Shown: positions 9,344 through 18,307, counted from the stretch's first letter. The stretch: DNA of 64,000 bases from a beta proteobacterium AAP99 (GCA_001295775.1 LJIA01000022.1:20475-84474), one strand, 5' to 3'. Program-made: numbers and translations. Notes: generated by a model from the letters alone, not told the origin.

Positions 9344-10294
9344 ATGAGCCAGATTGAAGCTGCTGCGTCAGACGCAGCGCCGCGTACAGAGGCCGACACC
9401 AAGCCAAAGCGCCGCGCGCATCTGGATGCCTGGGCAGTGATGCTGCTGCTGGGCTGCTGTGCGCTGTGGGGCATGACGCAGGTGGCCATCAAGCTGGCGC
9501 TGCCGGAGGTGGGGCCGCTGGCACAGAACATGATCCGCAACATCGTGGCCGCGGCGCTGATCCTGGGCTGGATGCGCTGGCGCGGCATCGGCTTTGGCCT
9601 CAAGGATGGGCTGCTTGGCCCCGGCCTGCTGGTGGGCGCGCTGTTTGCGCTCGAGTTCGCTTTCCTGTTCTCCGCGCTGACCATGACCACCGCGGCGCGC
9701 GGCACGGTCTTCATCAACTCATCGCCCCTGATCGTGGCGGTGCTGCTGGCGGTTCTGGTGCCCGCCGAGCGGCTGAAACCCCTGCAGATCGGCGGCTTGG
9801 TGCTGGCCTTCGCGGCGCTGGGTTTTGCGTTTTCAGATGCCTTCAGCGGCCGCGGCCTGCCCGGCCAGTGGCGTGGAGATGCCTTGATGCTGCTGGCCGC
9901 CGTGCTCTGGGGGCTGACGACGGTGGTGATCCGCGCGAGCCGCTTGCGCCATGCAGCGGCTGAAACGACGCTGGCCTATCAGCTGTGCGCCGCAGCCGTG
10001 CTCGGCCCGCTGATGTGGGCCGCGAGCGGCGAACCCTGGCCGTCGCAGTGGTCCTGGGTCACCGTCGGGTCACTCGCCTACCAGGCCGTGATCGTGACGT
10101 TCATCAGCTACCTGGTGTGGTTCTGGCTGCTGACGCGCTACCCCGCCACGCGGGTGCAGTCCTTTGCGCTGTTCTCACCGGTGTTCGGTGTGATCGGCGC
10201 GGGGCTGATCCTGGGTGAGCCGATCGGCTGGAAGCTGGTGGTGGCGCTTGTGGCGATCCTCGCGGGGATTGCACTGCTGAATCGCAGGTCATGA
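9344..10294 (+). CDS. EamA/DMT-family membrane transporter
   Basis: A 316-residue EamA exporter with ten hydrophobic segments in two repeats and a charged N-terminal extension of about 28 residues rich in Glu, Lys and Arg. Features include LWGMTQVAIK, FINSSPLIVAV, and LGEPIGWKLV in the second half. It follows the nucleoside transporter by seven bases and ends opposite the amiC gene. It is not closely similar to the other EamA gene at 1.4-2.3 kb. Substrate unknown. Confidence 0.87.
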   Translation: MSQIEAAASDAAPRTEADTKPKRRAHLDAWAVMLLLGCCALWGMTQVAIKLALPEVGPLAQNMIRNIVAAALILGWMRWRGIGFGLKDGLLGPGLLVGALFALEFAFLFSALTMTTAARGTVFINSSPLIVAVLLAVLVPAERLKPLQIGGLVLAFAALGFAFSDAFSGRGLPGQWRGDALMLLAAVLWGLTTVVIRASRLRHAAAETTLAYQLCAAAVLGPLMWAASGEPWPSQWSWVTVGSLAYQAVIVTFISYLVWFWLLTRYPATRVQSFALFSPVFGVIGAGLILGEPIGWKLVVALVAILAGIALLNRRS

Positions 10295-10405
10295 AAAAAA
10301 TTTGATATCGGACGTACTTCTGAAAAGTTCGGACTTGCCGATTTCCGCTTGCTCCGTGCGAATCTGCGAGTTTTTGGATGAAGAAGAACGACTGATTTCG
10401 GCCAA
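10295..10405. other. convergent intergenic region with AT-rich stretch
   Basis: It contains a run of A and T after the EamA stop, the fragment TTTCCGCTTG at 10350-10359 that resembles the start of the REP tag, and CTGATT/AATCAG arms at 10391-10408. No strong terminator is seen. No gene seen. Confidence 0.35.
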
Positions 10406-11932
10406 TCAGACCGTACGGCGCAGGGGTGGGTTGCGCGCAAAGTAGCGGCGCACGCCAAGGTAGATGCGGTCCGCCATCTGGCGCTGAAAGTCCGGTGAGC
10501 GCAGGCGGCGCTCCTCGTCCGGGTTGGAGATGAAGGCGGTCTCCACCAGCACGCTGGGGATGTCCGGCGCGCGCAGGACGGCAAAGTTGGCCTGCTCCAC
10601 CCGCGGCTTGTGCAGCTTGTTGATGGCGCCGATCTTCTCCAGCATGGCGCTGCCCAGGCGCAGGCTGTCATTGATCTGCGCGGTGGTACTCATGTCGAGC
10701 AGGGCGCGGGCCACGTCGCGGTCTTTCACATTGACGTTCACGCCGCCCACCACGTCCGCGCTGTTCTCGCGCTGGGCCATCCAGCGCGCCGCCTCGGAGG
10801 TGGCGCCGCGTTCGGACAGGGCGAACACGGATGATCCGCGCGCCTCGGGGCGGATGAAGGCATCGGCGTGCACGCTGATGAAGAGGTCGGCCCGCACCGA
10901 GCGGGCCTTGCGTACCCGTTCGCGCAGGGGCACGAAGTAGTCGCCATCGCGGGTGAGCAGGGCGCGCATGTTGGGGGTGCCGTTGATGCGGTCGGCCAGC
11001 AGCTTGCTGATGATGAGGACAATGTCCTTTTCGTAGGTACCGGCCGGACCGATGGCGCCAGGATCTTCGCCGCCGTGGCCGGGGTCGATGGCCACCGTGA
11101 CCATGCGCGGCAGGCGGGGAAAGCTGGGCTCGTCGCGCAGGGGCGGCGGTGCGGGCACGGGCGCTGGCACGGGGGCCGGCGCGGGTGCAGGTGCAGGTGA
11201 CGGCGAGGTGGCAACGGGAGGCACCAGCGGCACGGACGGCACGCCAGGTGCAGGCGTGGCCCCTGGTGCGGGGGCAGGCGCTGCCCCCGGCGGGGTGTGC
11301 GTGGGCAGGTCGTCCGGCGGCAGGCCGAGCATCTCCCTGGCCCGGGCGATCGACTGCCGGGTTTCGCTTTCCTCGATCTGGCGCAGCAGGGTGGCCAGGG
11401 GGTCTTCCTCGACGGTGGGGTACAGGTCGAATACGAGTCGATTGCGGTAATCCCCCACGGGCTGCAGGGTCAGGATCTGCGGGGCGACGTCCTGCTTCAG
11501 GTCGAAGACGATGCGCACCACGCGCGGCCGGTTCTGCGCAATGCGTACAGCGGAAATGAAGGGGTCGTTGGGCTGCACCTTGGCGACGAGCTCGCGCAGC
11601 GTGGCGTCGATCTCCAGCCCGTCCAGATCAATCACGAAGCGGCGTGCACCATCCTTGACGACGAACTGCTCGTACTTCAGCGGCCCGTCATGCTCCAGGG
11701 TCACACGCGTGTAGTCCCGCGCAGGCCAGACACGCACGGCCACCACGCGCGCCAGACCATTGGCCGCCACAACCGGAAGCAGCAGAAGACTGCCCAGCAG
11801 GCTGCCTGCATCGCGCAGAAAGCGGCGGCGTGCGCGCTGTCTGGCTGGCGAAGGATTCAGGGCCCGCCCGGGGATCAGGTTGTCGGCGTCCTGGCCGCCT
11901 GCTTCAGGGGGGCGGCGAGGCGCTTCAACCAT
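10406..11932 (-). CDS. amiC: N-acetylmuramoyl-L-alanine amidase (AmiC type)
   Basis: A periplasmic zinc amidase of about 508 residues that cuts the bond between muramic acid and the stem peptide for daughter-cell separation. Order: a Tat-type signal with RRRFLRD and a hydrophobic stretch; an AMIN domain (VRVWPARDYTRVTL onward); a Pro/Ala-rich linker of about 50 residues; and the Amidase_3 domain with DPGHGGEDPGA, YEKD, SVHAD and VLVETAF, which supply the zinc ligands and catalytic Glu. I chose the ATG at 11932, preceded by AGGGG, because the upstream extension is not protein-like. The gene then overlaps tsaE by 58 bases; tsaE-amiC order is common in betaproteobacteria. Confidence 0.92.
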   Translation of the reverse strand: MVEAPRRPPEAGGQDADNLIPGRALNPSPARQRARRRFLRDAGSLLGSLLLLPVVAANGLARVVAVRVWPARDYTRVTLEHDGPLKYEQFVVKDGARRFVIDLDGLEIDATLRELVAKVQPNDPFISAVRIAQNRPRVVRIVFDLKQDVAPQILTLQPVGDYRNRLVFDLYPTVEEDPLATLLRQIEESETRQSIARAREMLGLPPDDLPTHTPPGAAPAPAPGATPAPGVPSVPLVPPVATSPSPAPAPAPAPVPAPVPAPPPLRDEPSFPRLPRMVTVAIDPGHGGEDPGAIGPAGTYEKDIVLIISKLLADRINGTPNMRALLTRDGDYFVPLRERVRKARSVRADLFISVHADAFIRPEARGSSVFALSERGATSEAARWMAQRENSADVVGGVNVNVKDRDVARALLDMSTTAQINDSLRLGSAMLEKIGAINKLHKPRVEQANFAVLRAPDIPSVLVETAFISNPDEERRLRSPDFQRQMADRIYLGVRRYFARNPPLRRTV

Positions 11933-12444
11933 GCCACTGCCCCTGCGCTGCGCGCTTCGATGCGCAGCGTGCGGCCGCCGCTTGCAGATTCGGTGAGCTG
12001 CAGCTGCCATGTGGGTGGGGGCAACTGCGCCTGCCGCGTGGGCCATTCGACCGCGCTGATGGCAGGCGGCTCGAAGTGCTCGGCAAAACCGGCATCGAGC
12101 CATTCGAGTGGGTGCTCGCAGCGATAGAAGTCAAAGTGATACAGCTCGCATTCAAGCGGCCGGTCATCCCCCGTGGACGACTCGGCTGCGCCTGAGAGTG
12201 CAGAATCGGCCAAAAGTTTAACGGCATAGGGTTCGACCAGTGCGAAGGTCGGGCTCTTGATCGGACCGCTGACCCCGAGCACGCGCAGCAGCGCGCGGAT
12301 AAAGGTGGTCTTGCCCGCGCCCAGATCACCGATCAGCCAGATTCGGTCACCTGGCGAGAGGCATTGCGCAAAGACCGCAGCCACGGCTTGGGTCGCGGGC
12401 TCGTCGGGCAGGTCCAGCTCCAGCGCTTCGATAATGTCGGACAT
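11875..12444 (-). CDS. tsaE: tRNA threonylcarbamoyladenosine biosynthesis ATPase TsaE
   Basis: A 189-residue P-loop ATPase that works with TsaB and TsaD in forming t6A37 in tRNA. Walker A is GDLGAGKTTFIRAL, followed by IKSPTFALVEPY and the ELYHFDFYR and WLDAGFAEHF motifs typical of the family. It is longer than E. coli TsaE (153 residues) because of an insertion near KLLADSALSG and an extended C terminus. The start was taken at the ATG at 12444, where MSDIIEAL begins; it shares the tetranucleotide CATG with the queG start on the other strand. Downstream it overlaps amiC. Confidence 0.92.
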   Translation of the reverse strand: MSDIIEALELDLPDEPATQAVAAVFAQCLSPGDRIWLIGDLGAGKTTFIRALLRVLGVSGPIKSPTFALVEPYAVKLLADSALSGAAESSTGDDRPLECELYHFDFYRCEHPLEWLDAGFAEHFEPPAISAVEWPTRQAQLPPPTWQLQLTESASGGRTLRIEARSAGAVAWLKRLAAPLKQAARTPTT

Positions 12445-13516
12445 GACTGCGCCCGATCTGCTCCATATTGCAAAGGCCGTGAAGGATAGCGCCCGGGCCT
12501 TGGGCTTCTCGGACTGCCGCATCAGCGATCTGGAACTCGGCGACGCACCGCAGCGGCTGCGCGACTGGCTGGCCGAAGGGCGCCATGGCGAGATGGGCTA
12601 CATGGCGCGCCACGCTGACCTGCGTGCCGATCCCACGCAACTGGTGCCAGGTGCCCTGCGCGCCATTTGCGTGCGTCTGGACTATCTGCACGACAAGCAG
12701 CCCGACTGGCAGGAGCGCGCCTGGCAGCGCATCCATGCGCCGGGCGAGGCCACGGTCTCGCTCTATGCCCTGGGGCGTGACTATCACAAGGCGGTGCGGC
12801 AGCGCCTGCAGCACCTGGCTGAGGCCATCAGCGCGCACATGCCCCACCAGTACCGCGTGTTCAGTGACTCCGCGCCGGTCATGGAGGTGGAGTTGGCCAC
12901 CAAGGCGGGTCTGGGTTGGCGGGGCAAGCACACCCTGCTGCTCTCGCGTGATGGCGGCAGCATGTTCTTCCTGGGCGAGATCCTGACCGACTGCCCGCTG
13001 CCGCTCGATGAACCGACCGGCGAGCACTGCGGCAGCTGCCAGGCCTGCATCGATGTCTGCCCGACGCGCGCCATTACAGGCCCTTACCAGCTCGATGCGC
13101 GACGCTGCATCAGCTACCTCACCATCGAGCATCGCGGCAGCATCCCGGAAGAACTCCGGCCGCTTATGGGCAACCGCATCTACGGCTGCGACGACTGCCA
13201 GCTGGTCTGCCCCTGGAACAAGTACGCGCAGGCTGCCTCGGTGCCGGATTTCGCACCGCGCAACGGACTGGATTCCGCCACGGTGGTGCAGCTCTTTGCC
13301 TGGACCGAGGAGGAATTCAATCGCCGGCTGGAAGGCAGCGCCATCCGTCGCATCGGCCATGCGCAGTGCTTGCGCAACATTGCCGTGGCGCTGGGCAATG
13401 GGCCAACCTCAGTTGAGGCGCTGGCCGCATTGCGCTCTCGTGCCGATCACCCGGATGGCGTCGTGCGCGAGCACGTGACCTGGGCGCTGGCGCGTCTCGA
13501 AGCGGCTCAGAACTGA
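12443..13516 (+). CDS. queG: epoxyqueuosine reductase QueG
   Basis: A 357-residue cobalamin- and [4Fe-4S]-dependent enzyme that performs the last step of queuosine synthesis in tRNA. The two ferredoxin-like clusters are visible as CGSCQACIDVCPT and CDDCQLVCPWN. The N-terminal domain carries RHGEMGYMARH and the YALGRDYHK signature, and the C terminus has the HEAT-like helical repeat. The ATG at 12443 gives the usual N terminus; an alternative ATG at 12437 would add only two residues. No clear Shine-Dalgarno precedes either. It diverges from tsaE with overlapping start codons, so the promoter must lie inside tsaE. Confidence 0.95.
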   Translation: MTAPDLLHIAKAVKDSARALGFSDCRISDLELGDAPQRLRDWLAEGRHGEMGYMARHADLRADPTQLVPGALRAICVRLDYLHDKQPDWQERAWQRIHAPGEATVSLYALGRDYHKAVRQRLQHLAEAISAHMPHQYRVFSDSAPVMEVELATKAGLGWRGKHTLLLSRDGGSMFFLGEILTDCPLPLDEPTGEHCGSCQACIDVCPTRAITGPYQLDARRCISYLTIEHRGSIPEELRPLMGNRIYGCDDCQLVCPWNKYAQAASVPDFAPRNGLDSATVVQLFAWTEEEFNRRLEGSAIRRIGHAQCLRNIAVALGNGPTSVEALAALRSRADHPDGVVREHVTWALARLEAAQN

Positions 13517-14250
13517 GCAAGAAAGCGCACGATGACATCGTGCGCCATGCGCGAGGCCACGGTCGAGATGAAGCGGCCAAAGTCCACGTGGGCACTGTCA
13601 TTGGCGGCGTCGGAGATGGTGCGAAAGCTCGCCAGCGGCACGCGGTAGTCATGGCAGACCTGGGCCACCGCGGCGCCTTCCATTTCCACTGCCAAAGCAT
13701 CAGGCAGCGGATCTGTGATGCCACGGCGCAGGGCTTCGTTGCCGATGAACTGGTCGCCCGAAACGATCAAGCCTTGGTGAACTTTGGGTGCCTTGATGCC
13801 AAGCGCCAGCGCGGCTGGCGCGCCCTGCCAGGCGTGTGCGACAGGCCGTGCCGCTGCGAGCAACTGCGCGGTCAGCTCGGGGTCGCTCGCAAAACGCGCA
13901 ATACCGAGGTAGGGCACCTCATAGCGCGGGAACAGCGGGCGCACGTCCAGATCGTGCTGCACAAAGCTGTCAGCCACCACCAGATCCCCCACGCTGACGC
14001 TCGGATGCAGGCCGCCGGCCGTGCCGGTGAACACCACGGCATCCACGCCGAAGCGCTCGATCAGCACGGTGGCCGTGGTCGTGGCCGCTACCTTGCCGAT
14101 GCGCGCCAGACCGGCAACCAGCGTGTGGCCGCCGAAGGGGCCTTCAAAGAACTCGCGCGAGGCCACGCTGTGCGTGTGCGCGGTGCCCCGCATGTCGGCG
14201 AGAAAGGTGTTAAGCTCGTCCGGCATGGCCGCGAGCAGACCGATCTTCAT
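13507..14250 (-). CDS. mtnN: 5'-methylthioadenosine/S-adenosylhomocysteine nucleosidase
   Basis: A 247-residue nucleosidase that splits MTA and SAH into adenine and a thioribose or S-ribosylhomocysteine, recycling by-products of SAM metabolism. It starts MKIGLLAAMPDE with the catalytic Glu region, then FTGTAGGL, the VEMEGAAVAQVC substrate loop and RTISDAAN with the catalytic Asp. It has about 15 residues more than E. coli MtnN. Its 3' end overlaps the 3' end of queG by ten bases in convergent orientation. Upstream, seven bases away, is the P-loop protein gene, so it is the last gene of the minus-strand pnt cluster. Confidence 0.93.
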   Translation of the reverse strand: MKIGLLAAMPDELNTFLADMRGTAHTHSVASREFFEGPFGGHTLVAGLARIGKVAATTTATVLIERFGVDAVVFTGTAGGLHPSVSVGDLVVADSFVQHDLDVRPLFPRYEVPYLGIARFASDPELTAQLLAAARPVAHAWQGAPAALALGIKAPKVHQGLIVSGDQFIGNEALRRGITDPLPDALAVEMEGAAVAQVCHDYRVPLASFRTISDAANDSAHVDFGRFISTVASRMAHDVIVRFLAQF

Positions 14251-14257
14251 TCAGGCC

Positions 14258-14809
14258 TCAGAGGGTGTCGTTGATGTGCCGGACGATGCGCTCCGCAGCC
14301 TGCCGGGCCGAGCACTGGTCTGTGTCGATCGTCAGACTCTCACGGTCGGGCAGGGCGTGCGTGGTGTCGTAGGTCCGCAGGATCTCGTCGAGCTTCTCGA
14401 GGGTCTTGGCCTTGCTGGTGTCCGCGCGTGAGGGGTCAAGTACCCGCTCGCGCAGGGTCTCTACGCGTGCCGTGAGGCGTACCGGATACACCGTGCCGCC
14501 GGCGGACTCGACCTTGTCGAACAGGTCGAGATAGAACGCGTCATCCACCGGCCTGGCGTAGACGAAGGTGAAGATCAGTGGGATGCGGTGCTCCACCCCG
14601 GCGCGGATCATCGCCAGCCGCACGGCCGCCACCGACTCGTTGAACGCCGGGCTGAACCAGTCGAACACCGCTCCCACGCAGTCCAGCGAGATGTGGTTGT
14701 GATAGACCCGCCAGCCGCGCTGCGCGTCCTGCGCGGCAAGTTCGCGCGCCACGGCCAGCTTGCCGACCGCCGGCGGGCCGTAGATGAAGACGAAGGGGGT
14801 CGTCCGCAT
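14258..14809 (-). CDS. P-loop nucleotide kinase-like protein
   Basis: A 183-residue protein with an N-terminal GPPAVGKLAVARELA motif. This resembles a Walker A but has Leu where Ser or Thr follows the Lys, as in a family of small AAA/shikimate-kinase-like proteins annotated only as ATP-binding. VYHNHISLD, then a region RERVLDPSRADTSKAKTL that resembles a lid, and a Thr-Asp near the end fit a small-molecule or nucleotide kinase fold. It lies four bases after pntB and seven before mtnN on the same strand. The substrate is unknown. Confidence 0.7.
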   Translation of the reverse strand: MRTTPFVFIYGPPAVGKLAVARELAAQDAQRGWRVYHNHISLDCVGAVFDWFSPAFNESVAAVRLAMIRAGVEHRIPLIFTFVYARPVDDAFYLDLFDKVESAGGTVYPVRLTARVETLRERVLDPSRADTSKAKTLEKLDEILRTYDTTHALPDRESLTIDTDQCSARQAAERIVRHINDTL

Positions 14810-14813
14810 CGCG

Positions 14814-16244
14814 TCAGACGTTGTCGACGGCCTTGACGAGGTCTTCCATCACCTTCTTGGCGTCGCCGAAGACCATCATCGTCTTGTCCATGTAGAACAG
14901 TTCATTGTCCAGACCCGCATAGCCCGAGGCCATCGAGCGCTTGTTGACGATCACGTTCTTGGCCTTGTAGGCCTCCAGGATCGGCATGCCGTAGATCGGG
15001 CTGCCCTTGACGTGCGCCGCCGGGTTCACCACATCGTTCGCACCGAGCACCATGACCACATCGGTCTGGCCGAACTCGCTGTTGATGTCTTCCATCTCGA
15101 AGACCTGGTCGTAGGGCACCTCGGCTTCGGCCAGCAGCACGTTCATGTGGCCCGGCATGCGCCCGGCCACGGGGTGGATGGCGTACTTGACCGTGATGCC
15201 GCGCTCCTTGAGCTTGGCGGCCAACTCCTTCACGGCATGCTGGGCGCGAGCCACGGCCAGGCCGTAGCCCGGCACGATGGTGACGGTCTCGGCATTGGTC
15301 AGCAGGAAGGCGGCGTCGTCGGCGCTGCCGCTCTTGACGTTGCGCTGCTGCTGTGCGCCGCCCGTAGCCGCCGCGGTGTCACCACCAAAGCCGCCGAGGA
15401 TCACGTTGAAGAACGAGCGGTTCATCGCCTTGCACATGATGTACGAGAGGATCGCGCCGCTCGAACCCACCAGCGAGCCCGCAATGATCAGCATGCTGTT
15501 GTTCAGCGAGAAGCCGATGCCCGCCGCCGCCCAGCCGCTGTAGCTGTTGAGCATGCTCACCACCACCGGCATGTCTGCCCCGCCGATCGGGATGATGATC
15601 AGCACGCCCAGCACGAAGGACAGGGCCAGCATGATGTAGAAGGCCGTCCAGCTTTCCGTCACGAAGAACACGCCGCCCCAGATCAGGGTGGCAATGCCCA
15701 GCAGCAGGTTCAGCATGTGCTGGCCCTTGAACACCACCGGCGCGCCCTGGAACAGGCGGAACTTGTACTTGCCCGAGAGCTTGCCGAAGGCGATCACCGA
15801 GCCGCTGAAGGTGATGGCGCCGATGGCCGCGCCCAGGAACAGCTCGATGCGGTTCCCCACGGGAATCTGCCCACCCTTGGCCACAATGCCGAAGGCCCAG
15901 GGCTCGGCCACCGCGGCCACGGCAATGAACACCGCAGCCAGGCCGATCATGCTGTGCATGAAGGCGACCAGCTCGGGCATCTTGGTCATCTCGACCTTGT
16001 TGGCCATGTAGGCACCCAGACCACCGCCGATCACCAGTCCCGTCAGTACATAGGCCATGCCAGCCGCCGGGTTCTGCGAGAGCTTGAAGATCAGCGCCAC
16101 CGTGGTCAGCACGGCAATGGCCATGCCGGTCATGCCGAAGACATTGCCCTTGATGGACGTGGTCGGATGCGACAGGCCCTTGAGCGCCTGGATGAAGCAG
16201 ACACTGGCCACGAGATAGAGCAGGACGACGACGTTCATGCTCAT
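14814..16244 (-). CDS. pntB: NAD(P) transhydrogenase subunit beta PntB
   Basis: A 476-residue subunit of proton-translocating transhydrogenase, which drives NADPH formation from NADH with the proton gradient. The N-terminal half has about nine membrane segments (for example SHPTTSIKGNVFGMTGMAIA). The C-terminal dIII domain binds NADP(H) and shows VPGYGLAVARAQHAV, HPVAGRMPGHMNVLLAEA, GANDVVNPAA and KRSMASGYAGLDN. Length is that of PntB. The start overlaps the stop of a small membrane-protein gene by four bases (ATGA-type), placing it downstream in the pntAA-panD-pntAB-orf-pntB operon. Confidence 0.97.
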   Translation of the reverse strand: MSMNVVVLLYLVASVCFIQALKGLSHPTTSIKGNVFGMTGMAIAVLTTVALIFKLSQNPAAGMAYVLTGLVIGGGLGAYMANKVEMTKMPELVAFMHSMIGLAAVFIAVAAVAEPWAFGIVAKGGQIPVGNRIELFLGAAIGAITFSGSVIAFGKLSGKYKFRLFQGAPVVFKGQHMLNLLLGIATLIWGGVFFVTESWTAFYIMLALSFVLGVLIIIPIGGADMPVVVSMLNSYSGWAAAGIGFSLNNSMLIIAGSLVGSSGAILSYIMCKAMNRSFFNVILGGFGGDTAAATGGAQQQRNVKSGSADDAAFLLTNAETVTIVPGYGLAVARAQHAVKELAAKLKERGITVKYAIHPVAGRMPGHMNVLLAEAEVPYDQVFEMEDINSEFGQTDVVMVLGANDVVNPAAHVKGSPIYGMPILEAYKAKNVIVNKRSMASGYAGLDNELFYMDKTMMVFGDAKKVMEDLVKAVDNV

Positions 16245-16465
16245 TGGGACTCCCCCTTCTGATTCTTGGATTGCTCTTCGCCTTGCTCCTGGGCGCGCCG
16301 GCGCTCCTTGACCTTGGCAGTGGCATAGGCAGCCGACAGGCCACCGGCAATGATGGCCGGGAACAGAGCGAACTCCGCGAGCGGCGGCACCTGGCGCAGC
16401 AGCAGCAGCACCGGCAGGGACACCACCAGAAAAACGACGCCGGGCAGCCAGTACTCAGGTTTCAT
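16241..16465 (-). CDS. small membrane protein in the pnt operon
   Basis: A 74-residue protein with two hydrophobic segments (about 8-22 and 30-48) and a highly charged C-terminal tail of Lys, Arg, Glu and Gln. I do not recognise a family. Its 3' end overlaps pntB by four bases and its 5' end lies 18 bases after pntAB, so it is embedded between the transhydrogenase membrane subunits. By position it may be an accessory or assembly factor of the complex, but this is inference only. Tight overlaps on both sides make it likely to be a real gene. Confidence 0.6.
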   Translation of the reverse strand: MKPEYWLPGVVFLVVSLPVLLLLRQVPPLAEFALFPAIIAGGLSAAYATAKVKERRRAQEQGEEQSKNQKGESQ

Positions 16466-16483
16466 TGCGCTGATTCCGATGGG

Positions 16484-16798
16484 TCACTTGGACTCGCCCG
16501 CAGGCTTCTTGTCTTTCTTCCTGAACATCTCGAGCATCCGGCGCGTGACCAGAAAGCCGCCGAAGACGTTCACCGCCGCCAGCGCCACGGCCAGCACGCC
16601 CATGGTCTTGCCCAGCGTGGTTTCCGTCAGTGCGGCAGCAAGCATGGCGCCTACGATGATGATGGCCGAGATGGCGTTGGTCACCGCCATCAGCGGCGTG
16701 TGCAGGGCCGGCGTGACGTTCCAGACCACGTGGTAGCCCACATAGATGGCCAGCACGAAGATGATGAGGTTGATGACGAGCGGGCTGATCTCGGCCAT
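16484..16798 (-). CDS. pntAB: NAD(P) transhydrogenase subunit alpha part 2 PntAB
   Basis: A 104-residue membrane subunit (domain II of the alpha chain in split transhydrogenases). It has three hydrophobic segments and the family stretch VWNVTPALHTPLMAVTNAIS, followed by GKTMGVLAVALAAVNVFGGF and a final VTRRMLEMF. The start MAEISPLV at 16798 fits the family; an open frame continues upstream only because it crosses panD. It lies five bases downstream of panD. The three-gene split form (pntAA, pntAB, pntB) is the usual one in alpha- and betaproteobacteria. Confidence 0.95.
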   Translation of the reverse strand: MAEISPLVINLIIFVLAIYVGYHVVWNVTPALHTPLMAVTNAISAIIIVGAMLAAALTETTLGKTMGVLAVALAAVNVFGGFLVTRRMLEMFRKKDKKPAGESK

Positions 16799-16803
16799 GG
16801 GGC

Positions 16804-17163
16804 TTACTCCTTCATGCCTGTCATGTGGTTCTGGTCGTTCACGAACACGACCTTGGGCCTGTAGGTCTTGGCGAGGGCATCGTCCATCGGCGCGTAGGTG
16901 CAGATGATGAGCAGGTCGCCGGCGGCGGCGCAGCGGGCGGCGGCCCCGTTCAGGGTGATGGCGCCGCTGCCTGCGGGCTCCACGATCGCGTAGGTCGAGA
17001 AGCGCTGGCCGTTGTTGACGTTGTAGATGTCCACGGCCTCGTTGGGCAGGATGTCGGCGGCTTCGAGCAGGCGGGCGTCGATGCCGCATGAGCCTTCGTA
17101 GTGCAGGTCTGCGCCGGTCACGGTGACACGGTGCAGCTTGCTGCGCAGCATGATTCTTTGCAT
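16804..17163 (-). CDS. panD: aspartate 1-decarboxylase PanD
   Basis: A 119-residue pyruvoyl enzyme that makes beta-alanine from aspartate for pantothenate and coenzyme A. It has the N terminus [20 protein letters not shown], the self-cleavage site YEGS (Gly-Ser) in [23 protein letters not shown] with the active-site Arg/Tyr, and the NGAAAR region. Length matches E. coli PanD (126). It is inserted between pntAA and pntAB, five bases before the latter, and shares their direction, so it must be co-transcribed with the transhydrogenase. This placement is unusual. Confidence 0.95.
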   Translation of the reverse strand: MQRIMLRSKLHRVTVTGADLHYEGSCGIDARLLEAADILPNEAVDIYNVNNGQRFSTYAIVEPAGSGAITLNGAAARCAAAGDLLIICTYAPMDDALAKTYRPKVVFVNDQNHMTGMKE

Positions 17164-17194
17164 GGGGTTCAGTTGAAGGATCAGGTGCGAGCGG

Positions 17195-18307
17195 TCAAGT
17201 CCGCGTCACGGCGCCGGCGTGGGTGACCATGCAGGCCTTGACGATCTCGTCTTCAAGATTGAGGTGGAAGGCGTTGTCCTTGTCCGTCACCAGCTTGAGG
17301 AAATCCAGCAGGTTGCGGGCATAGAGCGCAGAGGAATCCGTGGGCACGCTGGCGGGGATATTGACTGCGCCGATGATCGTGACGCCGTGCTGGACCACGG
17401 TCTTGCCGGCTTCGGTCAGTTCGCAGTTGCCGCCACGCTCGGCGGCCATGTCCACGATCACGGCACCGGGCTTCATCTGGGCCACGGTCTCGGCGCTGAT
17501 CAGACGCGGTGCGGGCCGGCCGGGAATCAGCGCGGTGGTGATGGCAATGTCGGCCTGCTTCAGGCGCTCGGCCACCATGGCGGCCTGACGCTTCATCCAG
17601 GCTTCGGGCATGGGGCGCGCATAGCCGCCCACACCTTCGGCGATCTGGCGCTCTTCATCCGTCTCGAAGGGCACATCAATGAACTTGCCGCCCAGGGACT
17701 CCACCTGCTCCTTGGTGGCGGGGCGAACGTCACTGGCTTCCACCACGGCGCCCAGGCGCTTGGCGGTGGCAATGGCCTGCAGGCCGGCCACGCCGACGCC
17801 GAGGATCACCACGCGTGCGGCCTTCACGGTACCGGCAGCGGTCATGAGCATGGGCATGAGCTTGCCGTAGGCATTGGCGCCCATGAGCACGGCCTTATAG
17901 CCGGCCACGTTCGCCTGGCTGGAGAGCACATCTAGCGACTGCGCGCGCGAGATGCGCGGTGCGGCTTCCATCGCAAAGGCTGTGAGGTTCGCTTCCGCGA
18001 GTTTCTGCAGGCCCTCGGCATTGAAGGGCTCCAGCATGCCGATCAGCACGCTGCCTCCCTTCATGCGCGCCAGCTCGGCGGCGTCCGGCGCCCAGACCTT
18101 CAGCACCACGTCCTGCGACAGCGCTTCGCTGCGGTCCACGATGCGGGCGCCGGCGGCGGCGTAGGCTTCATCGGTATTGAAACTGGCCTCGCCGGCCCCA
18201 GATTCCACACAGACTTCGTGCTTGGCGGCGAGCTTCTTGACGGTCTCGGGCGTGGCGGCCACGCGGGTCTCGCCAGCGCGTGTTTCGCGCGGAATGCCGA
18301 ATTTCAT
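17195..18307 (-). CDS. pntA: NAD(P) transhydrogenase subunit alpha part 1 PntAA
   Basis: A 370-residue soluble NAD(H)-binding domain I of transhydrogenase. It begins [17 protein letters not shown], shows [20 protein letters not shown], the nucleotide-binding [18 protein letters not shown], and the mobile-loop region [12 protein letters not shown]. The ATG at 18307 is preceded by GGAGGATC at a good distance, so the longer open frame is not used. It is the first gene of the pnt-panD operon, and its promoter must lie in the 167 bases shared with divergent nudJ. Confidence 0.96.
   Translation of the reverse strand: MKFGIPRETRAGETRVAATPETVKKLAAKHEVCVESGAGEASFNTDEAYAAAGARIVDRSEALSQDVVLKVWAPDAAELARMKGGSVLIGMLEPFNAEGLQKLAEANLTAFAMEAAPRISRAQSLDVLSSQANVAGYKAVLMGANAYGKLMPMLMTAAGTVKAARVVILGVGVAGLQAIATAKRLGAVVEASDVRPATKEQVESLGGKFIDVPFETDEERQIAEGVGGYARPMPEAWMKRQAAMVAERLKQADIAITTALIPGRPAPRLISAETVAQMKPGAVIVDMAAERGGNCELTEAGKTVVQHGVTIIGAVNIPASVPTDSSALYARNLLDFLKLVTDKDNAFHLNLEDEIVKACMVTHAGAVTRT

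Noticed and set aside
8086..9717. 543-codon minus-strand frame opposite the nucleoside transporter
   Set aside because: Gln/His/Arg-rich shadow; the plus strand carries CNT signatures.
14784..16262. Long plus-strand open frame opposite pntB
   Set aside because: His/Val/Leu-rich antisense product without motifs; pntB is certain.
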